Below are positions 17,000 through 23,749 of a DNA stretch of 32,035 bases, one piece after another. Numbering within the stretch: the stretch's first letter is position 1; each line of letters begins with the position of its first letter. Position numbers and translations under genes: made by a program. Source of the stretch: Candidatus Aminicenantota bacterium. Lineage in GTDB: Bacteria > Acidobacteriota > Aminicenantia > Aminicenantales > Aminicenantaceae. Under the pieces are notes generated by a model. It worked only from the letters and a program-made list of their open reading frames with translations, was not told the DNA's origin and searched no databases. Location: contig JAGGYH010000012.1 in assembly GCA_021162615.1 (NCBI GenBank), positions 1 through 32,035 of the forward strand, read 5' to 3'.

Positions 17000-18756
17000 G
17001 TTTTTCCCGTATCTGTTCTCTGGGCCGCAATGATCGGCCTTGCGGGCCCGGCTTCCGGGGGTACCCCCATATACCGGAGTGCTTTTAAAGCCGTTTCTCT
17101 AAAAACCGGTGCGGCAACCTCGCTCCCGTAATAGGAGCCTTTTGGGTCATCGATCACAACAATGATCGACAGGACCGGGTGATCCGCGGGAATGAATCCC
17201 AAAAAAACCGAAGTATGAGCGCTGGAAGTATAGCCGCCTGTTTCAGGGTTGATTTTCTGCGCTGTCCCTGTCTTCCCAGCCGCCTCATACCCGTTTACCT
17301 GGGCTGTTCTCCCGGTGCCCTCTGTCACGACTCTTTTCAGCATTTCTTTTATTTGCAGGGCGGTTTTTTCTGATAGAACCCTTTTGGGTGCCGCAGCCTG
17401 CCCAGGTTCGTTTAATTCGGGATGGCTTCCTTTTTTTATAATGGTAAAAGGAATCTGAACACCGTTGTTGGCAATAATATTCCCGGCGTTGAGAAGCTGT
17501 AAAGCGGTTACGGAGACTTCATATCCTATGGAAAGCGAAGCCAGTGATAAGCGGCTCCACTGATCTATGGGATGGAGAATCCCTCTTTGTTCTGCAGGAA
17601 GCTCTATTCCGGTTTTTTCCCCGAATCCAAAGTCTTTGATCCTCTCATAGAGGAGTTTTTCTCCTACGAGCTGACCTATCTGTATGGTTCCGACATTTGA
17701 AGAATGTATGATGACTTCAGGGAATGAAAGTATGTCATACCTGTGATGGTCGCGAAAGGTCTTGTTAGCGATCCTGATATAACCCTTGCTGCAGTCGAAA
17801 GTTTCCGAATAGGGGATTTTGTTTGAGTCGATCGCTGCAGAAAAAGTGACGATCTTGAATGTGGAGCCTGGGTCAAAAACATGATGGATGGCTTTATTTG
17901 AGAAGAGAGAGCGAAGGTCAGTCAAAGGTTTGTTAAGGTCGCTCTCGGGAAAGCTGGACATGGCCAGTATTTCTCCTGAGGCAGGATGGGAAACAATGAT
18001 CACTCCCCAGGAAGCTTGAGCTTCCTTAACAGCGTTTTCGAGATTTACCGCAGCAATATACTGAATGGTCTCATCAATGCTGAGGATGAGGTCTTTTCCC
18101 GGCTCGGTTTGCTTGAGGATACGAAAGCTGTATTCCTTTCTTCGCGCATCTTTATAATTCAGCATGATTCCCTTTTTCCCTCTTAAAAGGGAGTTATACT
18201 GAAGTTCAGCTCCGTTTATTCCGTTTTCGGAGAAATCGACTCTGCCGATAACATGGGAAGCGAGATCTCCGTTTGGATAAAAACGCTTGCTCTCTTCCCG
18301 CATATGTACACCTTTCAGATTCATTTCCTTTAAGATGCTTTCCTCTTCCGGTTCGATTTTATGTTTTATAGGGATAAAAGGGTCATTGTCTTTTATCTGT
18401 GATTTTATGCTTCTGGTTTTTTTCGCGGAAATGCCCAGGATCCTTCTCAGTTTGTTTATCCGGCTGTATTGTATGTCTAATGGCTCGTCTTCGACTGTTG
18501 AATAAAAAACAAATGCTCTGGGCACACTGCAGGCCAGTTTGTTTCCGTTCCGGTCAAAAATAGTCCCTCTCTGGGGAATAATGTCGTCCTGATTTTGATT
18601 TTGTCTCTCCACCTGGTTTTTTAATTCACTGTGCTGTATGACCTGCAGCTGAACCAGCCGGAAACCTATGGCTGCCGTCCAGAGGACAAAAAGAAAGACC
18701 ATACATATGGTTCTTCTTTTTGTTTTTTTAGAAATATCTGCACTCATTTGAATCAA
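16996..18756 (-). CDS. ftsI: Septal class B penicillin-binding protein (FtsI/PBP3 type)
   Basis: A 586-residue transpeptidase that cross-links septal peptidoglycan as partner of FtsW. It has a short cytoplasmic tail and a membrane helix (about 17-37). A PBP dimerisation domain (about 57-215) includes PQRGTIFDRNGNKLA, and the transpeptidase domain carries all three catalytic motifs: STFK (Ser298, Lys301), SSN (352-354) and KTG (495-497). There are no PASTA domains. The start overlaps the ftsL stop (TTGA) and is a TTG without a clear ribosome-binding site. An ATG three codons later (18747) is an alternative, and translation is probably coupled to ftsL. The last part contains a 12-bp perfect palindrome (17057-17068). 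Confidence 0.95.
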   Translation of the reverse strand: MIQMSADISKKTKRRTICMVFLFVLWTAAIGFRLVQLQVIQHSELKNQVERQNQNQDDIIPQRGTIFDRNGNKLACSVPRAFVFYSTVEDEPLDIQYSRINKLRRILGISAKKTRSIKSQIKDNDPFIPIKHKIEPEEESILKEMNLKGVHMREESKRFYPNGDLASHVIGRVDFSENGINGAELQYNSLLRGKKGIMLNYKDARRKEYSFRILKQTEPGKDLILSIDETIQYIAAVNLENAVKEAQASWGVIIVSHPASGEILAMSSFPESDLNKPLTDLRSLFSNKAIHHVFDPGSTFKIVTFSAAIDSNKIPYSETFDCSKGYIRIANKTFRDHHRYDILSFPEVIIHSSNVGTIQIGQLVGEKLLYERIKDFGFGEKTGIELPAEQRGILHPIDQWSRLSLASLSIGYEVSVTALQLLNAGNIIANNGVQIPFTIIKKGSHPELNEPGQAAAPKRVLSEKTALQIKEMLKRVVTEGTGRTAQVNGYEAAGKTGTAQKINPETGGYTSSAHTSVFLGFIPADHPVLSIIVVIDDPKGSYYGSEVAAPVFRETALKALRYMGVPPEAGPARPIIAAQRTDTGKT

Positions 18757-19058
18757 TTGCCCGAATCTTTGAAATCCTCATATATCAATTGTTTTTCTTC
18801 AGGTTCCTTAAGACCCAGTTTTTGTTTCGCTGTTTTTTCTACTTTTTCAAGTGAAAGAAGGGCTGTCTTTTCTGCTTCCAGGGTTTCCACTTCTTTTTGA
18901 AGTCTGGTGACTTTTGCCTCCAGGTCTCTTATTGTATAGCCCATTTTTACCGATTCCGCCTGGCGCCAGATATAGAAGGTCAAAATGAGTATGGTCATGA
19001 ACGCAAAGAGGACAGCGCTGATGATCGTGTTCTTTTTAAATTTTTTCTTTACCATCAT
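18753..19058 (-). CDS. ftsL: Division protein FtsL-like (small bitopic coiled-coil protein)
   Basis: A 101-residue protein with a basic N-terminus, one membrane helix (about 11-31) and a periplasmic coiled coil (about 42-78, IRDLEAKVTRLQKEVETLEAEKTALLSLEKVEKTA). It ends in the typical LGLKEPEEKQLIYE stretch that follows the leucine zipper in FtsL/DivIC proteins. FtsL binds FtsB and FtsQ and helps activate FtsWI. Sequence conservation in this family is low, so the call leans on size, topology and its place between rsmH and ftsI. It overlaps both neighbours by 4 bp. Confidence 0.9.
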   Translation of the reverse strand: MMVKKKFKKNTIISAVLFAFMTILILTFYIWRQAESVKMGYTIRDLEAKVTRLQKEVETLEAEKTALLSLEKVEKTAKQKLGLKEPEEKQLIYEDFKDSGN

Positions 19059-19954
19059 ATGTTTCTTGAAACCCTCAGTTTTGCAGACCTTGCCCTGAAA
19101 TTTGCCTCGATTTCCTTTTTAGCGGGAGTAACGGGTTTTTTGGTCAATATGGTTATAAAAGGGCGTTCCTGTTTGGATGATGCCAGTTTTTTCATTGTCT
19201 GTTTGATGATCCTGTCTTCCAGAGAATGAAATGAAATGACAGCGGTCCGGGTATTTTTTGGGGTCAGTTTGACTATTTTTTCCAGAAAAGCATCAAGGTC
19301 TTTGAGTTCCTGATTGACTTCAATGCGCAGCGCCTGAAAAACCCTGGCTGCCGGATGAGTTTTACCTTTTTGAGGCCTCCACCGGCATATCTCCTCTGTT
19401 ATTTTAAGAAGCTGGCTGGTCGTATTGATTTCCTCTTTTTTCCTTCTGGAATAGATTTCCTTGGCCAGGATTTTAGCCTGCCTCAGCTCTCCGTATTCCC
19501 GGAATATCTGGGCCAGTTTGTTCTCAGAACTTTTGTTTATGATTTTCGCTGCTGTGGTTTTGTTGCGGAGGTCCATGCGCATGTCCAGGGGCCCTTTTTT
19601 CTGATAGCTGAAACCTCTTTGCGCATCATCAAGCTGGAAAGATGAAAGGCCCAGGTCCAGCAAGATTCCCCTGATGGATGAGAAGTCTATTTTCAATTCA
19701 GGAATATATCTGAAGTCCGAGTGGTACAGGGTGACTCTGTCCGCGAACGGTTTGAGATTCTCTTTGGTTTTCATGAGAGCTTTTTCGTCTATATCAAACC
19801 CTATTACCTGGGCGTTTTTGCTGCGCCTCAGGATCTCGCTTGAATGTCCTCCCAGTCCGATAGTGCAGTCCAGGTAAACTCCTTCCCTTTGCGTATCCAG
19901 AAGAGAGAGGACTTCTTCAAGAAGAACAGGGATATGAGCTTGCTGGCTCATCAT
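19055..19954 (-). CDS. rsmH: 16S rRNA (cytosine(1402)-N(4))-methyltransferase RsmH
   Basis: A 299-residue SAM-dependent enzyme (formerly MraW) that methylates N4 of C1402 in 16S rRNA near the ribosomal P site. It begins with the family start HIPVLLEEVLSLL. The SAM-binding motif is YLDCTIGLGGHSSEIL, and further family blocks are ILLDLGLSSFQLDDAQRGFSY, GPLDMRMD, TSQLLKI...FQALRIEVNQEL and AVISFHSLEDRIIK. The C-terminus has the usual KPVTPAKKEIEANFRARSAKLRV. It overlaps mraZ and ftsL by 4 bp each, the standard dcw arrangement. Confidence 0.97.
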   Translation of the reverse strand: MMSQQAHIPVLLEEVLSLLDTQREGVYLDCTIGLGGHSSEILRRSKNAQVIGFDIDEKALMKTKENLKPFADRVTLYHSDFRYIPELKIDFSSIRGILLDLGLSSFQLDDAQRGFSYQKKGPLDMRMDLRNKTTAAKIINKSSENKLAQIFREYGELRQAKILAKEIYSRRKKEEINTTSQLLKITEEICRWRPQKGKTHPAARVFQALRIEVNQELKDLDAFLEKIVKLTPKNTRTAVISFHSLEDRIIKQTMKKLASSKQERPFITILTKKPVTPAKKEIEANFRARSAKLRVSRNI

Positions 19955-20415
19955 TTATCTTCCTTAGGTTTCAGTTCTGATATTTGGTCAAAGTCTTCAT
20001 CTGTTAACGGGTTTTGTTCAATGATTTGTTCCAGGATTTCCTTGTTCCAGATTTCCAGATGATCATTAAGCCCCACTACTTCGACTTCGTTTCCGAGGTT
20101 TGCTTTCTCTTTTAGAGCTTGACTGATGAGGACTCTCCCCTTAGAATCTATTTCATAGTAAGATCCTTTGACGTTGACTCTGAGCATGAAACTTCTGACC
20201 TTGGGTTTTAACTGATGAAGGCCTTCATCAGTAAGCCCTGTCAGTTTCTGCCATCTGGGGAGAGGGTAAATTTGAACAGATTGATCGGTCAAGGAGGTAA
20301 TGAACACTTCTTTCCCGTATTTTTCCAGGATGGCTTCCTGAAATTTTGCAGGAATCTTGATTCTTCCGCTTTTGTCAAAGCGCGCTGTGTAACTTCCTAT
20401 TAAATAGTTTCCCAA
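19951..20415 (-). CDS. mraZ: Transcriptional regulator MraZ
   Basis: A 154-residue protein with two tandem AbrB-like (SpoVT/MraZ) half-domains, each carrying the DxxxR motif: DKSGR near residue 14 and DSKGR near residue 91. MraZ forms a ring that binds direct repeats in its own promoter and usually represses the dcw operon. The only plausible initiation codon in frame is a TTG. It gives MGNYLIGSYTARFDKSGRI, about four residues longer than the usual MFxGxY start, and lies inside the third GGGA repeat of the putative MraZ operator. No clear Shine-Dalgarno sequence precedes it. Another non-standard start a few codons later cannot be excluded. Confidence 0.94.
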   Translation of the reverse strand: MGNYLIGSYTARFDKSGRIKIPAKFQEAILEKYGKEVFITSLTDQSVQIYPLPRWQKLTGLTDEGLHQLKPKVRSFMLRVNVKGSYYEIDSKGRVLISQALKEKANLGNEVEVVGLNDHLEIWNKEILEQIIEQNPLTDEDFDQISELKPKEDK

Positions 20416-20434
20416 TTTGTCCCGTTTTGTCCCG
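20410..20434 (-). promoter_or_regulatory. Putative MraZ operator: three GGGA direct repeats at 10-bp spacing
   Basis: On the minus strand the sequence reads CGGGACAAAA, CGGGACAAAT, TGGGAAAC. This gives GGGA at three successive positions exactly 10 bp apart (CCC on the plus strand at 20411, 20421 and 20431). Known MraZ sites in other bacteria are TGGGA-type direct repeats with about 10-bp periodicity upstream of mraZ. The first repeats fall close to the expected transcription start and the third overlaps the TTG start codon of mraZ, which fits autorepression. Confidence 0.85.
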
Positions 20435-20443
20435 TTTTTCTAA

Positions 20444-20472
20444 AATATATGATAGAAAAAGGGTAATGTCAA
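20444..20472 (-). promoter_or_regulatory. Sigma-70-type promoter of the dcw operon
   Basis: The minus strand shows a perfect -35 hexamer TTGACA (20472-20467), a 17-bp spacer and a -10 hexamer TATATT (20449-20444). Transcription would start near 20436-20438, leaving an untranslated leader of only about 20 nt before the mraZ TTG, with the MraZ repeats inside it. Confidence 0.85.
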
Positions 20473-20503
20473 GGGAAAAAAGGAAAAAAATTGGATGAGG
20501 AAA

Positions 20504-20752
20504 TCAGGGGTTTTTTTCTTTGAGGAGGGATTTGGCTTTTTGGTAATCCTTTTCATCGACCATTATCCTGATTTTTCCCAGTCCGTCCGCAGAGAAAGCA
20601 TGTACGGATTGAACCACAAGCCCCTTGAGAAAAGCAGTAATTCCACAGCTTTCAAGAAAGCTTTTTATCACCTCAGCCTCTACAGGGCCCTGAACGGTCG
20701 TAACCTCTATCAATTTTATGTCTCTGGGTTTTTTATCTCGTTTGTCTTTCAT
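20504..20752 (-). CDS. DUF2007-domain protein
   Basis: An 82-residue protein with the DUF2007 pattern: [32 protein letters not shown], a middle segment, then [24 protein letters not shown]2007 is a small ferredoxin-like alpha/beta fold, sometimes called a putative signal-transducing protein. Its function is not established. It overlaps the NUDIX gene by 4 bp (ATGA), so the two are one transcription unit reading towards mraZ, and its stop is about 30 bp before the -35 of the dcw promoter. No terminator separates them, so read-through into the dcw operon is possible. Confidence 0.85.
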   Translation of the reverse strand: MKDKRDKKPRDIKLIEVTTVQGPVEAEVIKSFLESCGITAFLKGLVVQSVHAFSADGLGKIRIMVDEKDYQKAKSLLKEKNP

Positions 20753-21171
20753 AAAAATTTCTTCTTTTGTTTGAAATAATCGGATAATATCTGTTTGTGG
20801 TCAAAGGCAAGAGGGAAGTCGATCTCTTCTTCTGTGAAGATTCCGATTTCCTCGGCATCGTCACGCGCCTTTGGTGTTCCCTGAGCTTCAGCGATAAAAA
20901 CAGTTGATACCGTATGTTTTCTGGGATCTCTTTTAGGGTCCGAATACGTGTGCATCTGGAATTTAAGGGTTACATCTAGAGATGTTTCTTCTTTTGCTTC
21001 GCGGACGGCTGCCTCTTCAAGGGATTCTCCGTAATCAACGAATCCTCCGGGAATAGCCCAGCCATACGGCGGATTTTTTCGCTTGATGAGAATGATGGCT
21101 TTCTTATTATTTTTTTGCTTCATCTCAATGATGATGTCCACTGTGGGTATGGGATTCCTGTATCCGCTCAT
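20749..21171 (-). CDS. NUDIX hydrolase
   Basis: A 140-residue pyrophosphohydrolase of the NUDIX superfamily. The Nudix box reads [26 protein letters not shown] (residues about 42-67) and matches GX5EX7REUXEEXGU except that Ser replaces the penultimate Gly. The catalytic REAKEE helix is intact. WAIPGGFV before the box and the small size recall the ADP-ribose pyrophosphatase/8-oxo-dGTP-type subfamilies, but the substrate cannot be read from sequence. It is the first gene of a two-gene unit with the DUF2007 gene and has a recognisable promoter (21221-21249). Confidence 0.92.
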   Translation of the reverse strand: MSGYRNPIPTVDIIIEMKQKNNKKAIILIKRKNPPYGWAIPGGFVDYGESLEEAAVREAKEETSLDVTLKFQMHTYSDPKRDPRKHTVSTVFIAEAQGTPKARDDAEEIGIFTEEEIDFPLAFDHKQILSDYFKQKKKFL

Positions 21172-21220
21172 TTTTTCTGCCTTTCATTTGATTCATCGAT
21201 TGTGAATCATCCAGGTTAGT

Positions 21221-21249
21221 ATTTTATTTATTTTGCGGTAAAAGTTCAA
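21221..21249 (-). promoter_or_regulatory. Promoter of the NUDIX-DUF2007 unit
   Basis: On the minus strand TTGAAC (21249-21244), a 17-bp spacer and TAAAAT (21226-21221) lie about 50 bp before the NUDIX ATG. Each hexamer matches the sigma-70 consensus at five of six positions. Confidence 0.65.
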
Positions 21250-21260
21250 CTGTCTGAACT
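21243..21260. promoter_or_regulatory. Palindrome over the -35 of the NUDIX promoter, possible operator
   Basis: AGTTCA-N6-TGAACT is a perfect 6+6 dyad covering the -35 hexamer of the NUDIX promoter. Its size and position are those expected for a dimeric repressor site. The binding protein is unknown, and a chance palindrome of this size is possible. Confidence 0.4.
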
Positions 21261-21289
21261 CTTCATAAAAAATAGGGGTGAACGTATTT

Positions 21290-21328
21290 TTGCCTTTCAG
21301 GCAAGCCGATGTGAAATTCAGATGTGGC
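21290..21328 (+). repeat. Solo terminus of the dispersed repeat next to a small hairpin
   Basis: GTGAAATTCAGATGTGGCC (21311-21329) matches the terminal inverted repeat of elements A and B, but no second terminus or core block follows, so it is a truncated or solo end. A small hairpin TTGCC-TTTCA-GGCAA (21290-21304) precedes it. Confidence 0.55.
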
Positions 21329-21401
21329 CTGGACTGTTTACTTTTAATACAGGTGAACTGAAAAGAGGACATTTTTTAATGATGCATTTTCAGGGCTTCT
21401 C

Positions 21402-21410
21402 TGTTATAAT
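21402..21410 (+). promoter_or_regulatory. Extended -10 promoter of the Tyr-rich lipoprotein gene
   Basis: TGTTATAAT is a perfect extended -10 element (TGnTATAAT) 42 bp before the ATG. No clear -35 hexamer is visible, which is acceptable for extended -10 promoters. Confidence 0.55.
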
Positions 21411-21452
21411 TTGGCATGTAATTTGCTCTTTATATATGCGAGGAGTAAAAAA

Positions 21453-22052
21453 ATGAAAAAACTTATTATCATTATCCCGCTGATCATACTGATCTCGGGA
21501 TGTGTAGTCATAGGGGAAAAATACAGGATGCCGGGTCCCAGAGTAAGAACGGTTACGTATTATGATTATTATCCTTCTTACTACGACTGGGATTACGGAT
21601 ACTATTATGGTTATCCTTATTGGGGCTGGACAGGCTTTGGCTGGTGGAATCCTTTCTGGTATTACGGTTTCTATAATTTTTACTATGGTTGGTACTATCC
21701 TTACTATGGAGCCTATTATCACTATTATCCCAACCGGTACAGCGGAGGGAAAAGTATTGTGACAAGGGATCAGCTCAGAGATCCCAATAAAAGCAGTTCA
21801 AATGTCTCGGGACGGAGGATCCGTTATATCGACAGAAGTTCTGTATCAGGCCTTAAAGGAGTGACCAGCCAGGGGAAGTCCTCAAGAACAAGCAGTATTA
21901 GATCTTCCAGGGTGAGAAGCATCAGGTCAGGTTCTGTATCCCGGGTCAGAAGTTCGGGTTCCCGCGGTCGGAGTTCGGTCTCTCGAACCAGAAGCTCAGG
22001 CACACGAACCCGGAGTTCAAGTTCGCGAAGTTCAGGAAGAAAAAGGAAGTAG
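21453..22052 (+). CDS. Low-complexity lipoprotein with Tyr/Trp-rich and Arg/Ser-rich regions
   Basis: I do not recognise a named family for this 199-residue protein. It starts with a lipoprotein signal MKKLIIIIPLIILISGC (lipobox ISGC, acylated Cys17). Residues 36-96 hold 26 tyrosines and 7 tryptophans mixed with Gly, Phe, Pro and Asn (YYDYY, YYYGYPYWGW and similar). From about residue 114 the protein is dominated by Ser-Arg runs (RSS, RSSG, RTRSS) and ends RKRK, so it is very basic. The start at 21453 has AGGAG 7 bp upstream. The TTG at 21411, upstream, is the last place the frame could open and lies at the promoter. The protein is probably exposed at the cell envelope; an adhesive or wall/DNA/polyanion-binding role is conceivable but not shown. 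It converges on the M23 peptidase gene. Confidence 0.8.
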   Translation: MKKLIIIIPLIILISGCVVIGEKYRMPGPRVRTVTYYDYYPSYYDWDYGYYYGYPYWGWTGFGWWNPFWYYGFYNFYYGWYYPYYGAYYHYYPNRYSGGKSIVTRDQLRDPNKSSSNVSGRRIRYIDRSSVSGLKGVTSQGKSSRTSSIRSSRVRSIRSGSVSRVRSSGSRGRSSVSRTRSSGTRTRSSSSRSSGRKRK

Positions 22053-22082
22053 GGACCGGAAAAGAAATCTTTAATCCCGCAC

Positions 22083-23420
22083 TTACCTGTTTGATGTCGC
22101 AGGAGACGGTTTTAAGGGGGAGCCGGCAGATCCGGGGAAGATGTAAAGAGGTCCGGCCAGAGCTAACTGAAAACCCCAGACCAGTGCATTGAATTCATTT
22201 CGATATTCCTCTCTCAGCGGAGCCACGGGTTTGAATTTGTGCGCGAGAGGATTGACATAATTTCCGTGGTATCTGATTCTGTAGTCCAGGTGAGGACCGG
22301 TAGAGGCTCCGGAGGAGCCCACATATCCTACTGTCTGCCCGCTGGTTACTTTCGCTCCTTTTCTTATTCCGCTGGCATAGTTCCGGAGATGAAGGTACAT
22401 GGTTTCATAGGAATTTTTATGGCGGATCCTTACCATCCTGCCTGCAGCGCCGTTTCTGCCCACAAAAGTCACAGTGCCGTCAGCTGTGGCCTGAACAGGA
22501 GTTCCCACAGGAGCTCCATAGTCAACTCCGTAGTGAGGCCTGTACACTTTCCAAACCGGGTGGAGCCGGCTGAGGCTGAACCGGGATGTGATTCTTGCGC
22601 CGTTTATGGGTGATTTGAGGAATTCTTTTCGCAGGGACTTGCCTTCAGGGTCAAAATAATCCCATTCCCTGGAATCCGGATATGTAAAGCGAAAGGCCTG
22701 GAAGGTGTTCCCCTGATTTATGAATTGAGCGGTAAGGATGTTTCCGTAACCTATGAAGTTGCCGTCCAGATATTTTTTTTCAAAAACCAGCTCAAAAGAG
22801 TCGCTCTTTCTGATATCTGCATAAAAGTCTATGTCCCAGGCAAATATATCGGCAATGGCAATAGCAAGGGAATCCTTTTCCCCGGCTTCATTTACAGCCT
22901 GGATCAGATTGTCGTTGATAACGCCCCACACTAATTTTATTTTTGTTTTTATGGGGAGAGATAGGATCTCTGCCTCATAGGAGTCAGCTTTTTTTTGTAT
23001 TTTAAGATATTTTTTTGTATCAATGTCGTATTCCATACATTGAAAAGCTCCGTTTTCTTCACAGTAAAGACGGACCTCGTTTCCGGCTTTTATCTTAGCC
23101 ATATCATAAACTGGTTCCACTTCTTCCCTTAAACGAAGGATCTCCTGGGGACTGAAATCATACTCCTTGAGTATGTCTGATAAGGACTGGCCTTTTTTTA
23201 TGCTGATTTTATGTTCCACCAGGTGAGGGGCTGTTTCAGCAGCAGGTGAAGGATTCTCTTCGACAAGTGGAGCCTGCTTTTGCTGCGTTCTGCCCTGCCC
23301 TTTTGGAAGGAAAACAAGTAAAAAATAGGTGATGAAAAGAAAAAAAACATAGAACAGAAAAAGCGCCGGGTTTTTTCCGGGCCTGCTTTTTTTGATTCTT
23401 ATATGAATGCTGCTTTTCAT
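22083..23420 (-). CDS. M23-family peptidoglycan endopeptidase-like protein (MepM-like)
   Basis: A 445-residue envelope protein. An N-terminal membrane anchor (about 19-38) is followed by a Pro/Glu-rich linker, a LysM/OapA-like segment (HKISIKKGQSLSDILKEYDFS, about 70-90) and a long middle domain. The C-terminal M23 (LytM) domain spans about 275-395. Zinc and catalytic positions are His296 and Asp300 (HYGVD), His344 (MYLHL) and His377. The HLH of classical members is HLD here (STGPHLDYR), so the third ligand is Asp379. Domain order resembles MepM, which cleaves peptide cross-links to allow wall growth. About 60 residues follow the domain. A good promoter lies upstream; the ribosome-binding site is weak. 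Confidence 0.9.
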   Translation of the reverse strand: MKSSIHIRIKKSRPGKNPALFLFYVFFLFITYFLLVFLPKGQGRTQQKQAPLVEENPSPAAETAPHLVEHKISIKKGQSLSDILKEYDFSPQEILRLREEVEPVYDMAKIKAGNEVRLYCEENGAFQCMEYDIDTKKYLKIQKKADSYEAEILSLPIKTKIKLVWGVINDNLIQAVNEAGEKDSLAIAIADIFAWDIDFYADIRKSDSFELVFEKKYLDGNFIGYGNILTAQFINQGNTFQAFRFTYPDSREWDYFDPEGKSLRKEFLKSPINGARITSRFSLSRLHPVWKVYRPHYGVDYGAPVGTPVQATADGTVTFVGRNGAAGRMVRIRHKNSYETMYLHLRNYASGIRKGAKVTSGQTVGYVGSSGASTGPHLDYRIRYHGNYVNPLAHKFKPVAPLREEYRNEFNALVWGFQLALAGPLYIFPGSAGSPLKPSPATSNR

Positions 23421-23467
23421 TTATTTTGGATCGTTCCTATAAATCTCTCATGCTGTATCAAGGAAAA

Positions 23468-23496
23468 AAGATAATTCATTTTTCATATGAAGTCAA
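23468..23496 (-). promoter_or_regulatory. Promoter of the M23 peptidase gene
   Basis: The minus strand reads TTGACT (23496-23491), a 17-bp spacer, then TATCTT (23473-23468), about 48 bp before the start codon. The -35 hexamer lies only about 10 bp from the left terminus of repeat copy B. Confidence 0.7.
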
Positions 23497-23506
23497 ATAA
23501 CCTGTG

Positions 23507-23738
23507 TGAAATTCAGATATGGCTTGTGCTCGCTAAAGATTTTTAACGCCATTCTTCGCACTGTGTTCTCGGCTGCTGCGCAACTCCCCCCGTCCGTGGG
23601 TCAGACATGCTCACAGCTCGGCTTTGCCGAGTTCCCTCCAACACAGCACTCAGAAGGCTAAATCTTCAATGTCGCCACGTCCACACCTGAATTTCAGAAA
23701 GCTCTCTTCAACCTCGACTTGTTCGTCATCCAGGATGG
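23507..23738 (+). repeat. Full copy B of the structured intergenic repeat, with tail
   Basis: The same element as at 1736-1922: TGAAATTCAGATATGGC at the left (23507) and CACACCTGAATTTCA at the right (ending 23696). The inner hairpin is CTCGGC-TTT-GCCGAG (23617-23631), a T-A pair replacing a C-G pair of copy A. CTGTGTT (23561-23567) pairs with AACACAG (23640-23646). The tail AAAGCTCTC then CCTCGACTTGTTCGTCATCCAGGAT runs to about 23736, close to the stop of the DUF4405 gene at 23750. This copy fills most of the gap between that gene and the M23 promoter. No reading frame is shared with copy A over the full length. Confidence 0.85.
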
Positions 23739-23749
23739 GGGGATGCTGT

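Noticed and set aside
17057-17068. Perfect palindrome GGGGGTACCCCC inside ftsI
   Set aside because: It lies in coding sequence for the C-terminal Gly-Val-Pro stretch of FtsI; a coincidence of proline and glycine codons is the simpler explanation, and it is not repeated in the window.
21390-21722. Minus-strand frame opposite the Tyr-rich lipoprotein gene (Ile/Val-rich)
   Set aside because: Tyrosine codons TAT/TAC read in reverse as ATA/GTA, which produces Ile/Val runs; it has no start signal or domain.
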